From positions 113,780,746 to 113,844,745 of the forward strand of contig CM056380.1 in the NCBI GenBank assembly GCA_029718625.1: a DNA stretch of 64,000 nucleotides, given 5' to 3'. Position numbers and translations under genes: made by a program. Within the stretch, counting starts at the first letter, position 1; the number at the start of each line of letters is the position of its first letter. Of the stretch, positions 1 to 13,300 are shown piece by piece. The DNA comes from Synaphobranchus kaupii. Its lineage: Eukaryota; Chordata; Actinopteri; Anguilliformes; Synaphobranchidae. Below the pieces are notes generated by a model. The model was given only the letters and a program-made list of their open reading frames with translations. It was not told the origin of the DNA and did no database searches.

Positions 1-3000
1 TCCCTCCGTAATTTACATTCCTAAACACAATACTCAATCACCCTATATCAGCACTCACCATCTCATGTTGAGAGGAAAGAGTTTTGTGTCCATGCAGGAA
101 TGTAAATACATAAGCATATACATATATGTGTGTGTATAAATATTCCACAAGGATGCACAGACACTGCACATTCTCTGTGTGTGTAGGTGTGTGTGTGTGG
201 CCAGATGCTGTCGGATGCAGATGCGTTGTTTTCCAGAAAGGTTCTGTTGGTTGTTTATGGTTGTTAATGATGTTTTGCTGATATATTACACCCAGCGTCT
301 CTTGCATATGGAAAATTGATTTGTGCAACAGAGCTTTAGAGTCATGCGCCAGTATAAGGGTGAAGGCTTCCATATCAGTGCTGCACGTATTGATTACTTG
401 TTGTGTAAAACAAATTTTGAGGTTGTAGTTTACTGCGTGAACGTAGCGGCTCTTTGCCAATATTGGCCAGGCCGTGTTTCAAAGGGAAACAAATGGATTT
501 GCTGACTGTCACAATCTTACTGTCATTCTTGCAGTCTCCTGTCCAATCAATTTGAATATCTGTAATCCACAACCAATATGTGTATAAATTGATATCATGG
601 TAATTGGACAGTGTGTCATTGGTCTTGTTTAGCTACTTTATAATCTATAAGTACATATCTAGATAATCAAATGATTATGATATTTTTTCTGCATATGAAT
701 ACTTTAATTATACTGTATTTGACTGATGCAATTAAATCTCCCTCTTAAGCTTTGCTGTGGGAAGTGATTGAAGGAACTCTGTAATAATAAAATGCTTAAA
801 AATACATTCACAAAAGCATTCACACAGACCCTATTCCTCAAGCACATAGAATCTCAAAGTGCGATGTTTTTTTCGACCAGAATCTTGACAGCTTCATTTT
901 GCACAATGATATACATATTTATGTACAAAATAAAAAATGAAACACAGGTGTAAAGTGGTTCTGGCATTCCAGGTACGACCTGTGAAAGTGGTGAGGTCTG
1001 TTATTTTCTGCATTGATGAACTCGCATGCTAAGGGCTCCTCTGACAATAAGCAAAGCGCTCATTAGTATTCCCTGGCTGAAATGTCTCTCCCATGTTTCC
1101 CTGGCGGTCTCTCCCACGAATACTGGGAGGTCAGTGGTGTTACTGGGCCTTTGTTAGGAAATTTGCTGTGTCGAGAACTTGTAGGACATATTTCTCAAGC
1201 AAAAGTATGGGACGCTTACATGCTCTGCAGTACAGTCACGGCGTGTGCCGCACAGCCAAATATTTGAACTGATTTTCTTCTGGGATTACTTTTGAAAATG
1301 CACAATGTCATATAGCGATGTTGTATCATTGGTTCTTTCTTTTCTATGAATGGTGTGAAATGTTTTTGTTCCTTTGTTTGTGAACTGGAGGAACTTGTGG
1401 GTGACCAGTTCCACGGTGGCGAGCAGGCGTATTAGGCGGTGGAAACCCCTCTCTAGTCAGTATGCTACTGTGCTTTCTCAACACGTGCCGGAAAATACAT
1501 TTTAGGACGGCGTTTTTAGCTTTATCTTTTAAAAGGGAAGAATATGGATTCAGGGCTCCGTCGACTTTGTCGGCTTGTCATGCAAGATTTAGATTTTCCA
1601 TTTTAATCCCACATCATGGAGAATTCTCATGAATGCATGTGTAATAACTATGATAACCTGAAAGGTTAATGCAGTTACATGGAATAACATATGTGCTGTG
1701 AAAAATAGGGCTATATTTGTCAAGAACAGAAAAAATGAAATAATACAGTGTGTTCATGATTATGGTGTAGGCATGTAGGTTATTTATAGCACCGGGAATG
1801 TGTGGATTCTGAGTTGTGAGGTTGAAGAGAGGAGTTGAAAGGGTGGGGAGTGTGGGGGGATCCCCGCTGTAATCGAATTTTGGGAGTCCTGGCTTTCATT
1901 TGGAGCTCCTCTCCCCCCCCCCCCCCCTGTTTTTGGCGTGGAGCCCGCCAGCCCTCTCCTGAGCCTGCCCCACCGGGGTCCAACCACCCTCCCTCCCCTC
2001 CGTATGCAGCCGGCCCCCAAAAATCACACCCCAACCCCCGCACCCCCAACGCAATCTCACTTATCAGTCCTCTCCTGCTTATAGCTGCCAAGCCCCTCCC
2101 CCCTCTGCCTTTATACAAGGTACGATCGCGGACTGTACCCATCCCCCATTGCAGATTTAGCCTCTTTCTGTCGTTGCGGTCCCTCTCGCTGGAAACCCGT
2201 CCCGAGGGACCAGAATGCTTTGGGGTGGGGTTGGGGGGGGTTTGTGCTCGGATCCTTATCCCCTTAACGGAATCAAACGTTCGCCCTCCGCCATTTTCAC
2301 TCCCGCCTTTCCCTCCTCACCCTGGGTGCATTATCAGTGTGCATTTCACTAAATCTCATGTCACGCTGCACCAGTGATGATCACAGAACATGCAGTGTAG
2401 AACAGGAGGTAGCCTTGCCTGGTTTTTAGTGCCCGAGCAGCACAAGAAACAAAGAGTTTATACCCGTGTGTTAGGCGCTCACGCACACACGTGCTTAAAA
2501 TACCCAATGCGTGCAGGCCTTGGGGACAAAATGGGACATTCGCATGGTTGTGTTTTGGTTTTGTGATGGGTGCACTTTTAAACGGTGCCAAGTACACTCT
2601 GGTCACATCCACCTGCAGTTTCACATGTAGTCTCTGATTAGGGCTTCTCTTGGCTAGCGCTCTATCCAAGGCAGAAACATAGACTGTTACATTTAATTCA
2701 ATGGTAGTCTCAGGCTAGCAGATGGAATGCTACAACAACAAAAAGGCCCCACCCCTGTGGCTATGTATGAACCAATTGTGATGGACAGTGAACAGGCTTC
2801 AGTCAGTGTACAAATCAGGTCCAGATAAAGAACTGGTTCTGCTCTCTCACAGACCGGCTGGAAGGCAGCGATTTGTGCCTTTACTGGGAGGCGTTCCGGT
2901 TCACTTCCTGTTTGTGCAGCACCCAATCACCCCAGAGGATCCATCAAATTAGGATCTCCCAAGTGGAGAAGTACTGAATCATTTGTGAGTTGTTGTTTTT

Positions 3001-4446
3001 TTAATCAAAAGAAGGCGACTATTGTACTAGGAGGAAGTCATTCAGAGTGGCGTCGCAGTAATTCTCTTCCTCTTCCTGACAGGCCTGGTATTTATGAGGG
3101 TTTATTCAGAGGCTCGGATACAAGGGCCATTGTGCGGTTGCTGGAATGGTTCCGCTAAAGCGTTAAAAATGGATGTTGGTTCACCTCTCATACGCACATC
3201 GCGGGTCTCGACAAACTCCAAACCTTGCTTATAATTGTGAATGCTTGGAAGGGCTGATGTTTGGTTTCTCCCCTCAAGAGTAAATGCTATTGGTGGATGA
3301 CGTCGATGACAGGTTTCATCTAATTAAACAAATAGGTGTTCCATTGCATTGAGAACGGCTGCTTATTTACAGCGAGATTGTCTGAAACACCAGTAAGATT
3401 GTACAATGCATTTCTGACAAATACGCTTTTTATTCATAATTAACTTGGACAATGATGGCATATAGGGCCTTTGTACACAATGGTATTGCTCAATACAGCA
3501 ATATAGAATATAATAGAATAGAAAAGAATAGAATATCTGTATTTTCCCCACACAGCGTTCCTTTGGCTGCATGGTAGATACAGAACATTCTCAAGTAATA
3601 CTGCACATATGCTGCATTTCAAAGTTAACTGGGGTCAATTGCACTTCAATTCAGTCAAGTCCAGAAATGAATTGAAATTCAATTAATAAATAGAAAAATG
3701 CTGAAAATGTTCTATGAGGATTTCTCTGGAAATTAAAATTGTAATGAAATGGAGGTTCGGGTTTAGGGCAATGCAGAGTGGAGTATGTAACTGGAAATTC
3801 ATTCACCACGGTTCACAAGCCTAATTACTATTGAGGGAAATGTCTTTAAAACTCCTTTTCCTGGCTCTTGGGAGTTAAGAAACTATCTGCCTAATGGCAA
3901 CCTTTTTCAAGTGTTGAGTGCCAGGGATGTGTGGCGCCATTTTACAATGGACTGTGGGTTTTGTGAACACTTAAAGATTTCACTGTGGTCACAAAGCGGT
4001 TGAGCATGTATAAGCAGTAATGCATTGATAGGGAGATGGTCTCAGGCATAGTCTTAGAGACAGTGTGGAGTATCTGATAACAAACACGGCGATGCGCTCC
4101 GCTGTTCACTTTCCTGCAGTTTACACAGGGGTATTTCAAGCAATGTTTGTGAAATGCTAGCGATGCATTTGAAAGGTTGGCCGTGCGTTTGAAAAGTTGG
4201 TCGTGGCCTTTGGGGTATAAGCCATGTTCCGTCGCGTGTATATGAGCCTCGAGACTTTGCATTTCAGCGTACATAGTACACATGATCTACCTCAGCTGTC
4301 TAAGTATGTGTCTGTGGGAGCAAGGCACTTTACATAATGAGTTCTTAGTGATTAATTATTTAATGTAAACACTTCCCAGATGTGCCTAGGAGCATTGCCC
4401 GTCAGCCTTCATGGCTGCTTATCCATCAGGAGGGATCCAGACGTCT
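1..4446. other. Non-coding DNA upstream of ank3; no gene recognised
   Basis: Both strands lack a supportable gene; open frames are short or compositionally biased. A C homopolymer lies near 1914-1926 within a C/T-rich stretch. Around 3635-3830 there are AT-rich CAATT/GAAATTG motifs resembling worn copies of common fish repeats. This may be intergenic DNA or an intron of a longer ank3 transcript. Confidence 0.6.
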
Positions 4447-4712
4447 GTGATTGGTGGAGGGAGTAGATGGCTTTGAGCGAGCATCTCAGTGATTGGTGGA
4501 GGTGATCGATGGGTTTGAGTGAGGACCTTTCCGATTGGTGGAAGGCATTGAAGGGCACGAGTGAGGATCTCTGTGATTGGTGGATGGTATCGATGGGCGT
4601 GACCGAGGATCTCTGCGACTGTTGGATTGATCGATGGGCATGAGAGGGTCTCGGTGATTGGTGGACAGGAACAGCGGGTTTGAGGAAGGATCTCTGTGAT
4701 TGGTGGAGGGGA
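4447..4712. repeat. Degenerate minisatellite, unit about 50 bp, five to six copies
   Basis: Successive copies carry GTGATTGGTGGA, then GATGG-like spacing, then TTTGAGTGAGGATCTC or a variant. Copies have diverged by several substitutions and small indels, so the array is old. Each unit contains GATTGGTGG, an inverted CCAAT pentamer. Confidence 0.75.
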
Positions 4713-6777
4713 AGTCAGGGGGACAAGTAAAAAGATCTCTGCCTAAACGTATCAGAACACAGCTCCAACTTAACCTGATGGAAACCTCTCAGGAGGAATT
4801 CGGACTTGTTTTGCCTTTGCAGGACATCCTACGCACAGCAGGGATTACCATTTCAACACAGGGACATCTGTGCACACAACGATGCCGAAAAAGCTGGGCA
4901 TTCGCTCGGCGTCTGTGACTTATTTGCACGGGGGTGTACATCTTTGTTGATATTTTCTATTTATTTATACCAACCGATAAATATATTCATAGAGCCTAAC
5001 GTGAGTTTCAATTGAGTCTCTGATGTACATACACACTCAGTATTATGTTGTAATATAAATCTTTTGTGCGACTGTATGAAATTTGACAAGCAATCACAGC
5101 TCACCCGTCACCACATGATTCCATGGAGAATAACTCTCCTGCCACACCCTATAGACGTTTTGGGATGATGATTCAGTTAAAGTAATTCCCTGATTCCCAT
5201 AGAGGTTATTCTGGACATTTTCACTTGTAAGTGTTTTATCAGGTGAAACATTAATTGAAGAATGAATACGTTATGAATGTACATTTTAAAAAATGTGTTT
5301 GCAGGAAGGATGAGGGAGGAGCAGCGAGGGCTGAATAAAATTTACAAACAACATACATGAAATGATGTAACACATAAACATGTGAGAAATGCATGTAATT
5401 ATTCATGTAATTATTAAGTCCATTATTGGACATAATCATAACAACATAATAATAATCCATTGTCTTTTTTTTTTTTTTTTTTCAAAATCCAGTGTTTATC
5501 CCACTCTTCAGTCATGGGTTGTCTGAAAACAGTCAGCAGAGAGAAGATGGCATGAGATTGAGAGAGCAGAGAGATTGGCATGGGCAGTGCTATGCCTGCC
5601 AAGTCTTCCAAACCCTGGCAGGTGTTCAGCACCTTGGACAGCGGCGGTGGATAGCAGCAGCGGTCTCACACATAGTATCAGGCAGGCACAGCTGGGGTTG
5701 TGTAGTAACCAGGCCGCTTTCAATTTCACCATATTTCTGACTTCAAAGGAAGCATTTTAAGGCAGGAAGTAAAAATCAACATTTTTACTGCTAGTCTGTT
5801 CTGTAGGCATCACAGAATGCTGCCTGTTACATTATAGTGCCTTGATTTGGCCGAGGGTAGCATCAGATGTGTGTTCTTCGCCAGGTAGAATATCCCATTA
5901 AACTTTGCGACAACCTTAAAAATATTTGCGTAGTGAATTATCCATGCATTATATAGACCTCTAAAAAAATAACATATTTTAATTGTAATGTGCATCTGAG
6001 TAATGGATGTTTTGTGTCTCACCGAGCTTTTCCTAAGCTAGCTGGTTAATCACCATAATGTTATTATCCTATAGAGCTATCTCACTGAACTTGTGCAGCG
6101 CATCATGTGAATATAGTAGACTAACTGCTCAGGAAGAATTATCATGGAGTTTAGCTAAAACAGTTCAAAATAATTCATTTTACTGAACTAGGTAGTTAGC
6201 TGGCTACCTCACTAAAGAGATTGTTTAAAATGCATTTTTTTTTTTCTTTAGCTGTCAGAATGTAAGGTCTCTTTGTAAAAGAAAATCTGCTCCTTTGCGC
6301 GACTCCCAAAAGCGTTTCCATAGATACCTTCATACGGGGTTCCATTTGGGAAAGATTACCTCGGTGACTATGAAGGCAGCTGACTATTTTGGCACCGAGG
6401 CGGTAGCCAGCTGCCTTGAGAAAGGAGCGCCAGCCGTTGTCTTCACCAGGCCTGCCGTAAAAGTACAGGCTGTGCTGTGCTCTTATATTATAGAGGAGGC
6501 TTTGATCAAGGTGACTGCATCTGACTGCCTTTTTTTTCCGTTACACTGAGAGCGATGTTATTGATGCTATCTTTACTTTCACCCACAAGAGAAGGGGAAT
6601 AAATGCACTTTTCCCTTATCCTCTCAGCGCCTGACGCAACGGCAGTGGCCATCACTTTGCCCAATAGCCCTGGAAGGGAACACATTTCATTTGTATACGA
6701 CGGGTGTTGATGCTCCATGTGGAATACCAGCCCCTCACTAAGGTCTGCACGGAATAAACCTCCACAGGCCGTTTTCT

Positions 6778-6778
<1 letters not shown>
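4713..6778. other. Non-coding DNA; nothing recognised
   Basis: No gene, RNA gene or clear element is visible. A T homopolymer lies at 5464-5482. Open frames are short and unsupported. Confidence 0.5.
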
Positions 6779-6819
<41 letters not shown>

Positions 6820-6838
6820 GGGGGGGGGGGGGGGGGGG
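6779..6838. repeat. Compound microsatellite (GT)n then G homopolymer
   Basis: About 19 GT dinucleotides run directly into a run of about 19 G. The junction is likely to be length-polymorphic and poorly sequenced. Confidence 0.95.
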
Positions 6839-8670
6839 TGCATCTGAAACGGAGGTCGGGGAGCCGGGAGGCATTTGAAAGCGAGCCAGGCGGGGCGGCA
6901 GACGTGAGCGGAGCGTTTAAGCCGTTAGCCTCAGATCAGATCTGCTGACTGCACAAGAAGCCAGTTCGGTTTATTTTTTTTAGTTTGTTATTCACTCTTT
7001 TCTTTTTTCTTTTTTTTTAAACTCAAAGGGTGTTCCAGAAGCGCAGCGTTTGGTCTGTGATTATAATTTATGCACCTGTAGGGCCCCTGTGATGTATGAG
7101 CTCTCTCGTGCTCGTATTGGGACGTCCCGGCCATTTGTGCTGAGCCGAGCGGTGTAGGGATACGCTACGATTCTCACACACCCCTGGCCCGCTGCCCCAC
7201 AATGCAGCGGGGCTCAGCTGACACGACAGGACGGGTGTAGAGAAGAGATGTCTTCATTTGCACCTGGTGGCAATTTGGGAAAGATTTGCACCTGGATGCA
7301 TTCAAAGCCCAATACAGTAGTTAATTTAATGCAATAGCATTATCTGAGTGGATACCAATTCCCATAGGTTCCCATGTATGCCACTGTGAGCCTGTGACCA
7401 ATCATGTACCTCGCACATCCGTCAGTCATGTAAATCATCCAATCACAATGGTGATGGCTGTCTGTTCTCAGACACACAGACACCGCTGAGAGTCATGTTA
7501 GTATTACACATTTATTTGTTTCGCTCAGCACTGAGTTTGGTGGTCACCTAATTGAAAAAAGGATTTGTGGAATGGGGAAAAAACATACTATATACCTCAG
7601 GGTGTGAAATGAACACCCGCCACCTGCCAAATGCTGGTAAAAGTTTGATTGTGACTGGTAAGATTTTCTACTCCAGCAGCCACTTTGGCAGATAACCAAC
7701 CAGGTTGTGTTATATTATAAGGTAATGTGGCTGGTAAAATGTTTAAAATGGCTAGTGATTTTGTAGAATCCACAAGGCAGGCCAGTGGGTGAGAAAGTTA
7801 ATGTCATGTCCTGCTCTACTTGCTAAAGCTTTGAATTCAAATAGAAATTTAAGGACAATGTACTGAGCAGTCTGATAATATCTCCTCTGCAGTGATTCAG
7901 CTTTCATACAGTCTCTGACAGGACTGCAGTTGGGCTGTTAGTAACACTGTATCTAAGGCCTCGCTCACAAAATGGCCGCTCTGAACCGTCTCTGAATGTG
8001 AAGTCAGTGACACTCAGATATTATCTCAGTATTCTCATTCTACAGAGGTGTACTCTGCAAGGTTACATAAGGACTCAACTGTGACTTTAAATAACGGGAC
8101 TAGGGGAGTGGGATTTGTTAAAGATTTAATGTGATGCCTCTCTGAAATATGTGTGATGTGCAAATCTTCGGGAATGTAGTCGGGATGTAGACACCACGAG
8201 ACCACATTATGATGTACACGAAACATTTCAGTTGTATTACAAAATGCTTTGGAGGCAAAGTTAAACACATCAAACCAGTAGCTTGAATTCGATGCTCAAT
8301 ATAAATGGTAAAAATTCCCTTTCTTATAATTTTTTTGTCAGGGGTAAAGAGATGAGATCCCATTTTTCTTGGAAGTCACAGGTTGTGGAATCTTGTGACT
8401 CGTAAACATCATATTAAAATGAAACACTTGAAGGCTATAGTACGGCTACAGTACCTCGCGGTTAATGCATTCTTATGTGTAAAGTGTCACTTCCCATTTT
8501 TACTGATTATTAATTGGCTATTTGTGTAATCATATATAAATAGCCCTGTTTGAATAAACTCTTCAAATCTATTTGTCTTGACAGTAAGTTTTCAAAAAGC
8601 ATTTCACTTTTTTCCCTTCACCTCACGCTACTGTTCTCTGACTATATATACTGCACCTGTACTGAACTTG
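6839..8670. other. Non-coding DNA with a possible worn interspersed repeat
   Basis: No gene is recognised. The segment 7600-7800 (GCTGGTAAAA, GGCTAGTGATTTTGTAGAAT) resembles a repeat family common in fish genomes, but I cannot define its ends. Confidence 0.4.
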
Positions 8671-8900
8671 GCCCCATTTCCCAAAAGCATCTTAGATTTA
8701 AGATCATCTTAGATTGTTTGTGCTTTATTCATTTTATAAAGTAAAATTATTGAAAACTGCTGACATTACACCAAAAGGATAATAAAAATAGAGGGAGAAA
8801 GACAGAAAACTAATTGCGAAAAACAATCAAACAATGAAAGTAATATGAAAGCAAAATATATCCTAAAATCTTTATCTAAGATCCTTTTGGGAAACAAGGC
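8671..8900. mobile_element. MITE-like inverted-repeat element, 230 bp
   Basis: The left end GCCCCATTTCCCAAAAGCAT and the right end, read on the other strand, GCCTTGTTTCCCAAAAGGAT form terminal inverted repeats continuing into CTTAGAT. The interior is AT-rich and non-coding. It is probably a non-autonomous DNA transposon; target-site duplication is not clear. Confidence 0.75.
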
Positions 8901-8950
8901 TCTGGTTAGACAGACTGAAAGTGGACATTAGCGTGTTTGGTCCTATGATC

Positions 8951-9150
8951 CCACACGCTTAGCCGGCCGGAGGAGGATGGACTCTCTTGTTGAGTCTAGT
9001 TTCTCCTGAGGTTTCATGCTATCTGCCATCCTGGGATTTTGCCACTGATGCCTCTGGCTTGTTTCGTGGGGGTGCAGCCCAACGTATACCGTGCTGTGTA
9101 TTCTGACAGAACCTTTGTAAAATGCTCTATATAAATCAAATTTGATAGCG
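8951..9150 (+). repeat. Teleost interspersed repeat, 3' end (copy 1)
   Basis: It contains GAGGAGGATGGACTCTC, GAGTCTAGTTTCTCCTGAGG, TTTTGCCACTGATGCCTCTG and ends with TATATAAATCAAATTTGAT. The same order of motifs recurs at 22511-22712, showing an interspersed family with a tail of ATAAAT/TTGAT type. Confidence 0.7.
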
Positions 9151-10215
9151 TGATTGATCGAAGGGTAGTATATCCTGGCAATTCTCTTCTTCTTGAGTTT
9201 GTGAAACAGAACAGCGAGCAGTGGATATTCACTACATGTTCACTTTGGGAAGATATGTACACAGGTGTGCTGGGGCTTGCTTTCCCCCTTAAAGTAACCG
9301 ACCTGTTGAAACCCGAGCTGTCTTTAATAAACCACTTTATTAGGTCAATTAAAAGTGCTGAGTAACATTGAAAACACTGTGCTCCCTGCCTGTGGTCCTC
9401 CCGGACCAGGGTTTGGGAACTCAGCTCTAGACGCTGGTAGTAGAGACGAGCAGCTTAGCGCTGCCTAGCAACCTAGCGAGCTCCCTGGCTGAGTTAGCAT
9501 CTCTATTGCCTCACATTTCAGATAACCAATAGAAGTGTTTTCTCCCGAACGGGGGGAAAAATTTGGATGAAACTGGGTTGGCAGTGAACAAGACACAGCG
9601 TACGTCATCCGCTGGGTACAACCTTCGTATTTCGCCTGCCAAAAAGCAATCTGACTGGAGTGGAGCTCAGCATTTATTCCTGGAATCAACTGCATATTTT
9701 GAGGAAAGCAAATTGCTGGGCTTAAGGGAGTGTGTTAACGCCGTCGGGAGTTTTGCGTTTCTTCCCTGGAGCGCTGTGAATGGCAGGCTGGTCTGGTTAG
9801 AGACTGGGAACATCAGGATAATTGGATGGCAGGTTGATGTACATTTCCTTGGAATATCATATCAGGTCCTAGATTCACGGAGGAATCGGGAGCGTCTGGC
9901 AACGTTCCCAGACACGACAAGCATCCCGTGATTTGCCTGGCTCTCAATACCTCAGAACCCTGAGTTGAGTTTGATGTGTTTGACATCAATTTGTAGACTT
10001 GTGCAGCAGATCACACATCAGCGTGTCATAAGGTTACATTTTGCTTATTATTAGCGGGGAAAAAAGTGAAGCAAATTTTGAAGCAAAGACCGATCAAAAA
10101 TGCACTGGGGAGCTATAATTTGCAGCAAATGTTTTTCACAAAATGAGAGTAAATCACCACTCAGAAACAACACAGCAGATGAATGCTGATGATATGTGTG
10201 GAGAAACAGACAGTT
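9151..10215. other. Non-coding DNA; nothing recognised
   Basis: A 122-codon open frame on the + strand (9563-9931) shows no recognisable domain and no splice or codon pattern typical of coding DNA; it is not called as a gene. Confidence 0.4.
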
Positions 10216-10345
10216 GGGCTTCATGCGGGTTCCATCACAGGCAGTTTATGACATCACAGTAGGGATTGATGTGGGTTCCTCCAATGGCAGTTTATGACAT
10301 CACAGTAGAGTTTGATGCAGTAGGCCTATATGACATCACAATGAA
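10216..10345. repeat. Short tandem repeat, unit about 50 bp, two to three copies
   Basis: GGCAGTTTATGACATCACAG occurs twice, about 52 bases apart, followed by a third partial copy with TATATGACATCACAAT. The repeated TGACATCA core is one base from a CRE. Confidence 0.65.
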
Positions 10346-13300
10346 GAATGTTTCTTTCCTGTGTTTCTTCTGCCGTTGTTTAGCATTTCACCATCCTATG
10401 CTATCATTTATGCTTACTTCTAAGCGTATGTGCAATTGTATTACACAATACCCACCTGTAATAGCTTTGGTTGTATGCTTATATTTGCATTGTTTTCAGA
10501 TTTGCCCTTTATGAATTTCTCTGTTTCCGTTATACCAACTAGACATAAAGCATGCAAATTAGCATGCATTCAGCATGTCATATCCTTAATATTTCCCAGA
10601 AAGTTGTATTTAGGTAGTCAGCACTCTCAGCGTAGCAGTGAAGGCAAGCTACAGCTGCTTCCATTGAGGATTTTGAACTATTTTTATAAAATATGTCGAG
10701 TTGGTTTTTTTACCCATAATCAAAGCATGAGAGTGAATTATGCACAGAATTGAGACTTGCTGATACATTCCAGGTCATTTCTTGAATTTGAATCGAAATG
10801 CATGACTGGATGTACAATTTAAATGAAAGAAATTCAATTTAATTCAATTTAATTCCAAAGCCTAATTTATTTAATTTATAACTACGAACAATGTTTTCAT
10901 ATAAGTGATATTGAAAGATTTGTTTTAAAACACACTCCATTAAAATTTCAAGAGGCAGTGCTTTGCTAATTCATACAGATATGTTTGCATGTCGTGTATG
11001 ATAATTAATTTTGGTAAATGTTTGAAATATTTAACAAAATACATTTCCCAGAATGCTTCAGCAAAGCTGGATATGAATATTCAATTATATTCTTATTTTT
11101 GTTGCTGGGGTTATATTTTAAATCTGATGCAGTTATTGCGTCTTAATGCCAAACCAAACATCTCGTTCCCTGGTGCTGTAGCCTTTTTGATTTTGCCCAT
11201 CTGTTGTTCATTTTCGGAGATGGGATTGTATTCTCCGCACAGGGCGAGGCGTGCGACTGTGTATCTCTCTGCCCTGTGATTAGTGTACTGTGAAATGCGG
11301 AGGCACTGATTGAGAACAAATGCGGGAGGTGAACCATAAGGGGACCATCTGTGATCGCTCTGCGGAAGGCGCGCGGTCGCGTCCGATGCGCGGCTTATTC
11401 GTTTGCGCGTTAAAACAAATACGCTTGTGAGGTGAATGCAGAGTCCATTGCCGCCAGCGATACAAAGACGCTAGTCCTTGATTGGACGGGGGGGGGGCTA
11501 AACACTTCTTGAATTATGTCAAGACTAAGTGGAGCTTTCGCTCAAATTCCACTTTTTTTAATTGATATTTTCAATCAGCGCCTGAGATGACTCTGTGGCC
11601 TCTAGCTGGTCAGCACATAAATGCCACCAGACCTGTGACTGATTAATGCAGGTCTACCCCAGAGACAAAGGCTCTCTATTGGGCCAGATGGCCGTCCCTT
11701 TGTCTGGTCTCTGTCCCCAATGGATCCGGAGAAACCTCATGATGCACCCCTCACCTAATAAATCGTCCGGTTGGTGGTTGTAATATAATAATGTCTTTAA
11801 CTCGGTGACGGAGAGCCCAGTGATTTTGGGGGGAAATTGAGTGAATAGTTAAAAACTATCAATTAATTATAAAAGTGCTTGTGTGAGGAGGGCGTATAAA
11901 CTGAACTGCATTTAATCTGGAAGTGTACAGAATATGTGCAGAATAATGTTAGCCAGAAACCGAGGCAAATGTTTTTTTAAGACCTGAGGGAGCTTCTTAC
12001 TCAGGCAATATGTGATTTGTTTACATTGTTGTATCTAAAACTACACAATTGTACACTTTAGTTTGTACTCGGTTATTAGTGTCATCTTTTGCTTTCTTGA
12101 CAGTTTCAGCATTTTGGCAATTCAGTACTTTCTCCAGCTGTGTCTGTTTCAAAACTGGGATTCATGTAATTTAGCATCAGATGGATTTAATGTCAAATCT
12201 CTCCAGCTTTTGTCTGGTTCATTGAGGAAGTAGCACCGCTGACCAGAGGGGTCATTGTGAAAATGGGGATGTGGCTCAATCCTATTGCTGTAATTGGGCT
12301 AGTGTACGTGAGAACAGGACATCACAAACAATGCCCGCGTTCCCAAATGCCCATTTCCTTTAAATCCCATTAGAGTGGAGTCCAGGGAACGGGTTTTAAC
12401 ACAGGATGTTCTGTCTTCTAATCCAGCGCTAGCAGAATTAAATCTGGTAGCACTGCTGTCTTACAACTTTAAGGCGCTTGTGTGACCTTATAAGAGTGTG
12501 ACTTTTTCTTCTGTCAGATTAAGGAGTTGTAATGACGGTGAGAAGTGAAAGTAGAATCTGATCTCACCGACTTCCAGCTCATGCTCACAGGAATAGTATG
12601 CCATGTATTAGCAGACGAATCAGAGACACAGAAATCCTCCTTTTTTTAAATACATGTAGTAATTGTCCCAAATAAATTTTCAGGATGAAGGGAAAGACGA
12701 CTAATTACATCATAATCAAAGATGGTGGTATTTTATACTAATAAACCAGTAAGCCCTAGGGCTTAGATGACCATTTATGTCAGTTATGCCTAGAACCAGA
12801 GCTGTGTTTTTCACTTGAGATTACTGTTCAGACATGAGGAAGCCGTGCAGTAGAAATCCCGTCTGTGTCAATTCCAGAAAAGTACAGACATTCACTTTAT
12901 AAATTCAAAATTGAGGATTTTGGAGGTAATAGATTTGATTTGGATGCACTTCTGGAATTGATTGAATTGAAATGTAATGAGATTTCCAGCACAGGTGGCT
13001 GGGCCTGATGTTGCCTTGAATAACCCATAAACCCATTGGCTGCTGCTCTACAGAGACAGCGAATCAGAATCATCTCCTCTCTGTAAGCCTGTTCACACAG
13101 TGGAGCAGGTTTATGTTTTCCTACATCGCAGCTGATGTGCTTAAATATTCAGCGTAAACCACCCGCTACAAAAAGAATTGAGATGCAGCAAGGCAGCTTG
13201 TCTGAAGGTTGAAAGGATATCCACGCCCTTTCTGCGAGGGTGGAACTTCTTGTGTGTTTTGGGTCTACAAGCACAGTAATGACTTATGTATGGCCCTTCC

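Noticed and set aside
1780..2377. Pro-rich 180-codon frame and Gly-rich antisense frames
   Set aside because: Composition follows the C-rich stretch; no domain, and no splice evidence.
9563..9931. 122-codon + strand frame of normal complexity
   Set aside because: No domain or family resemblance that I recognise, and a frame of this length is expected by chance in 64 kb.
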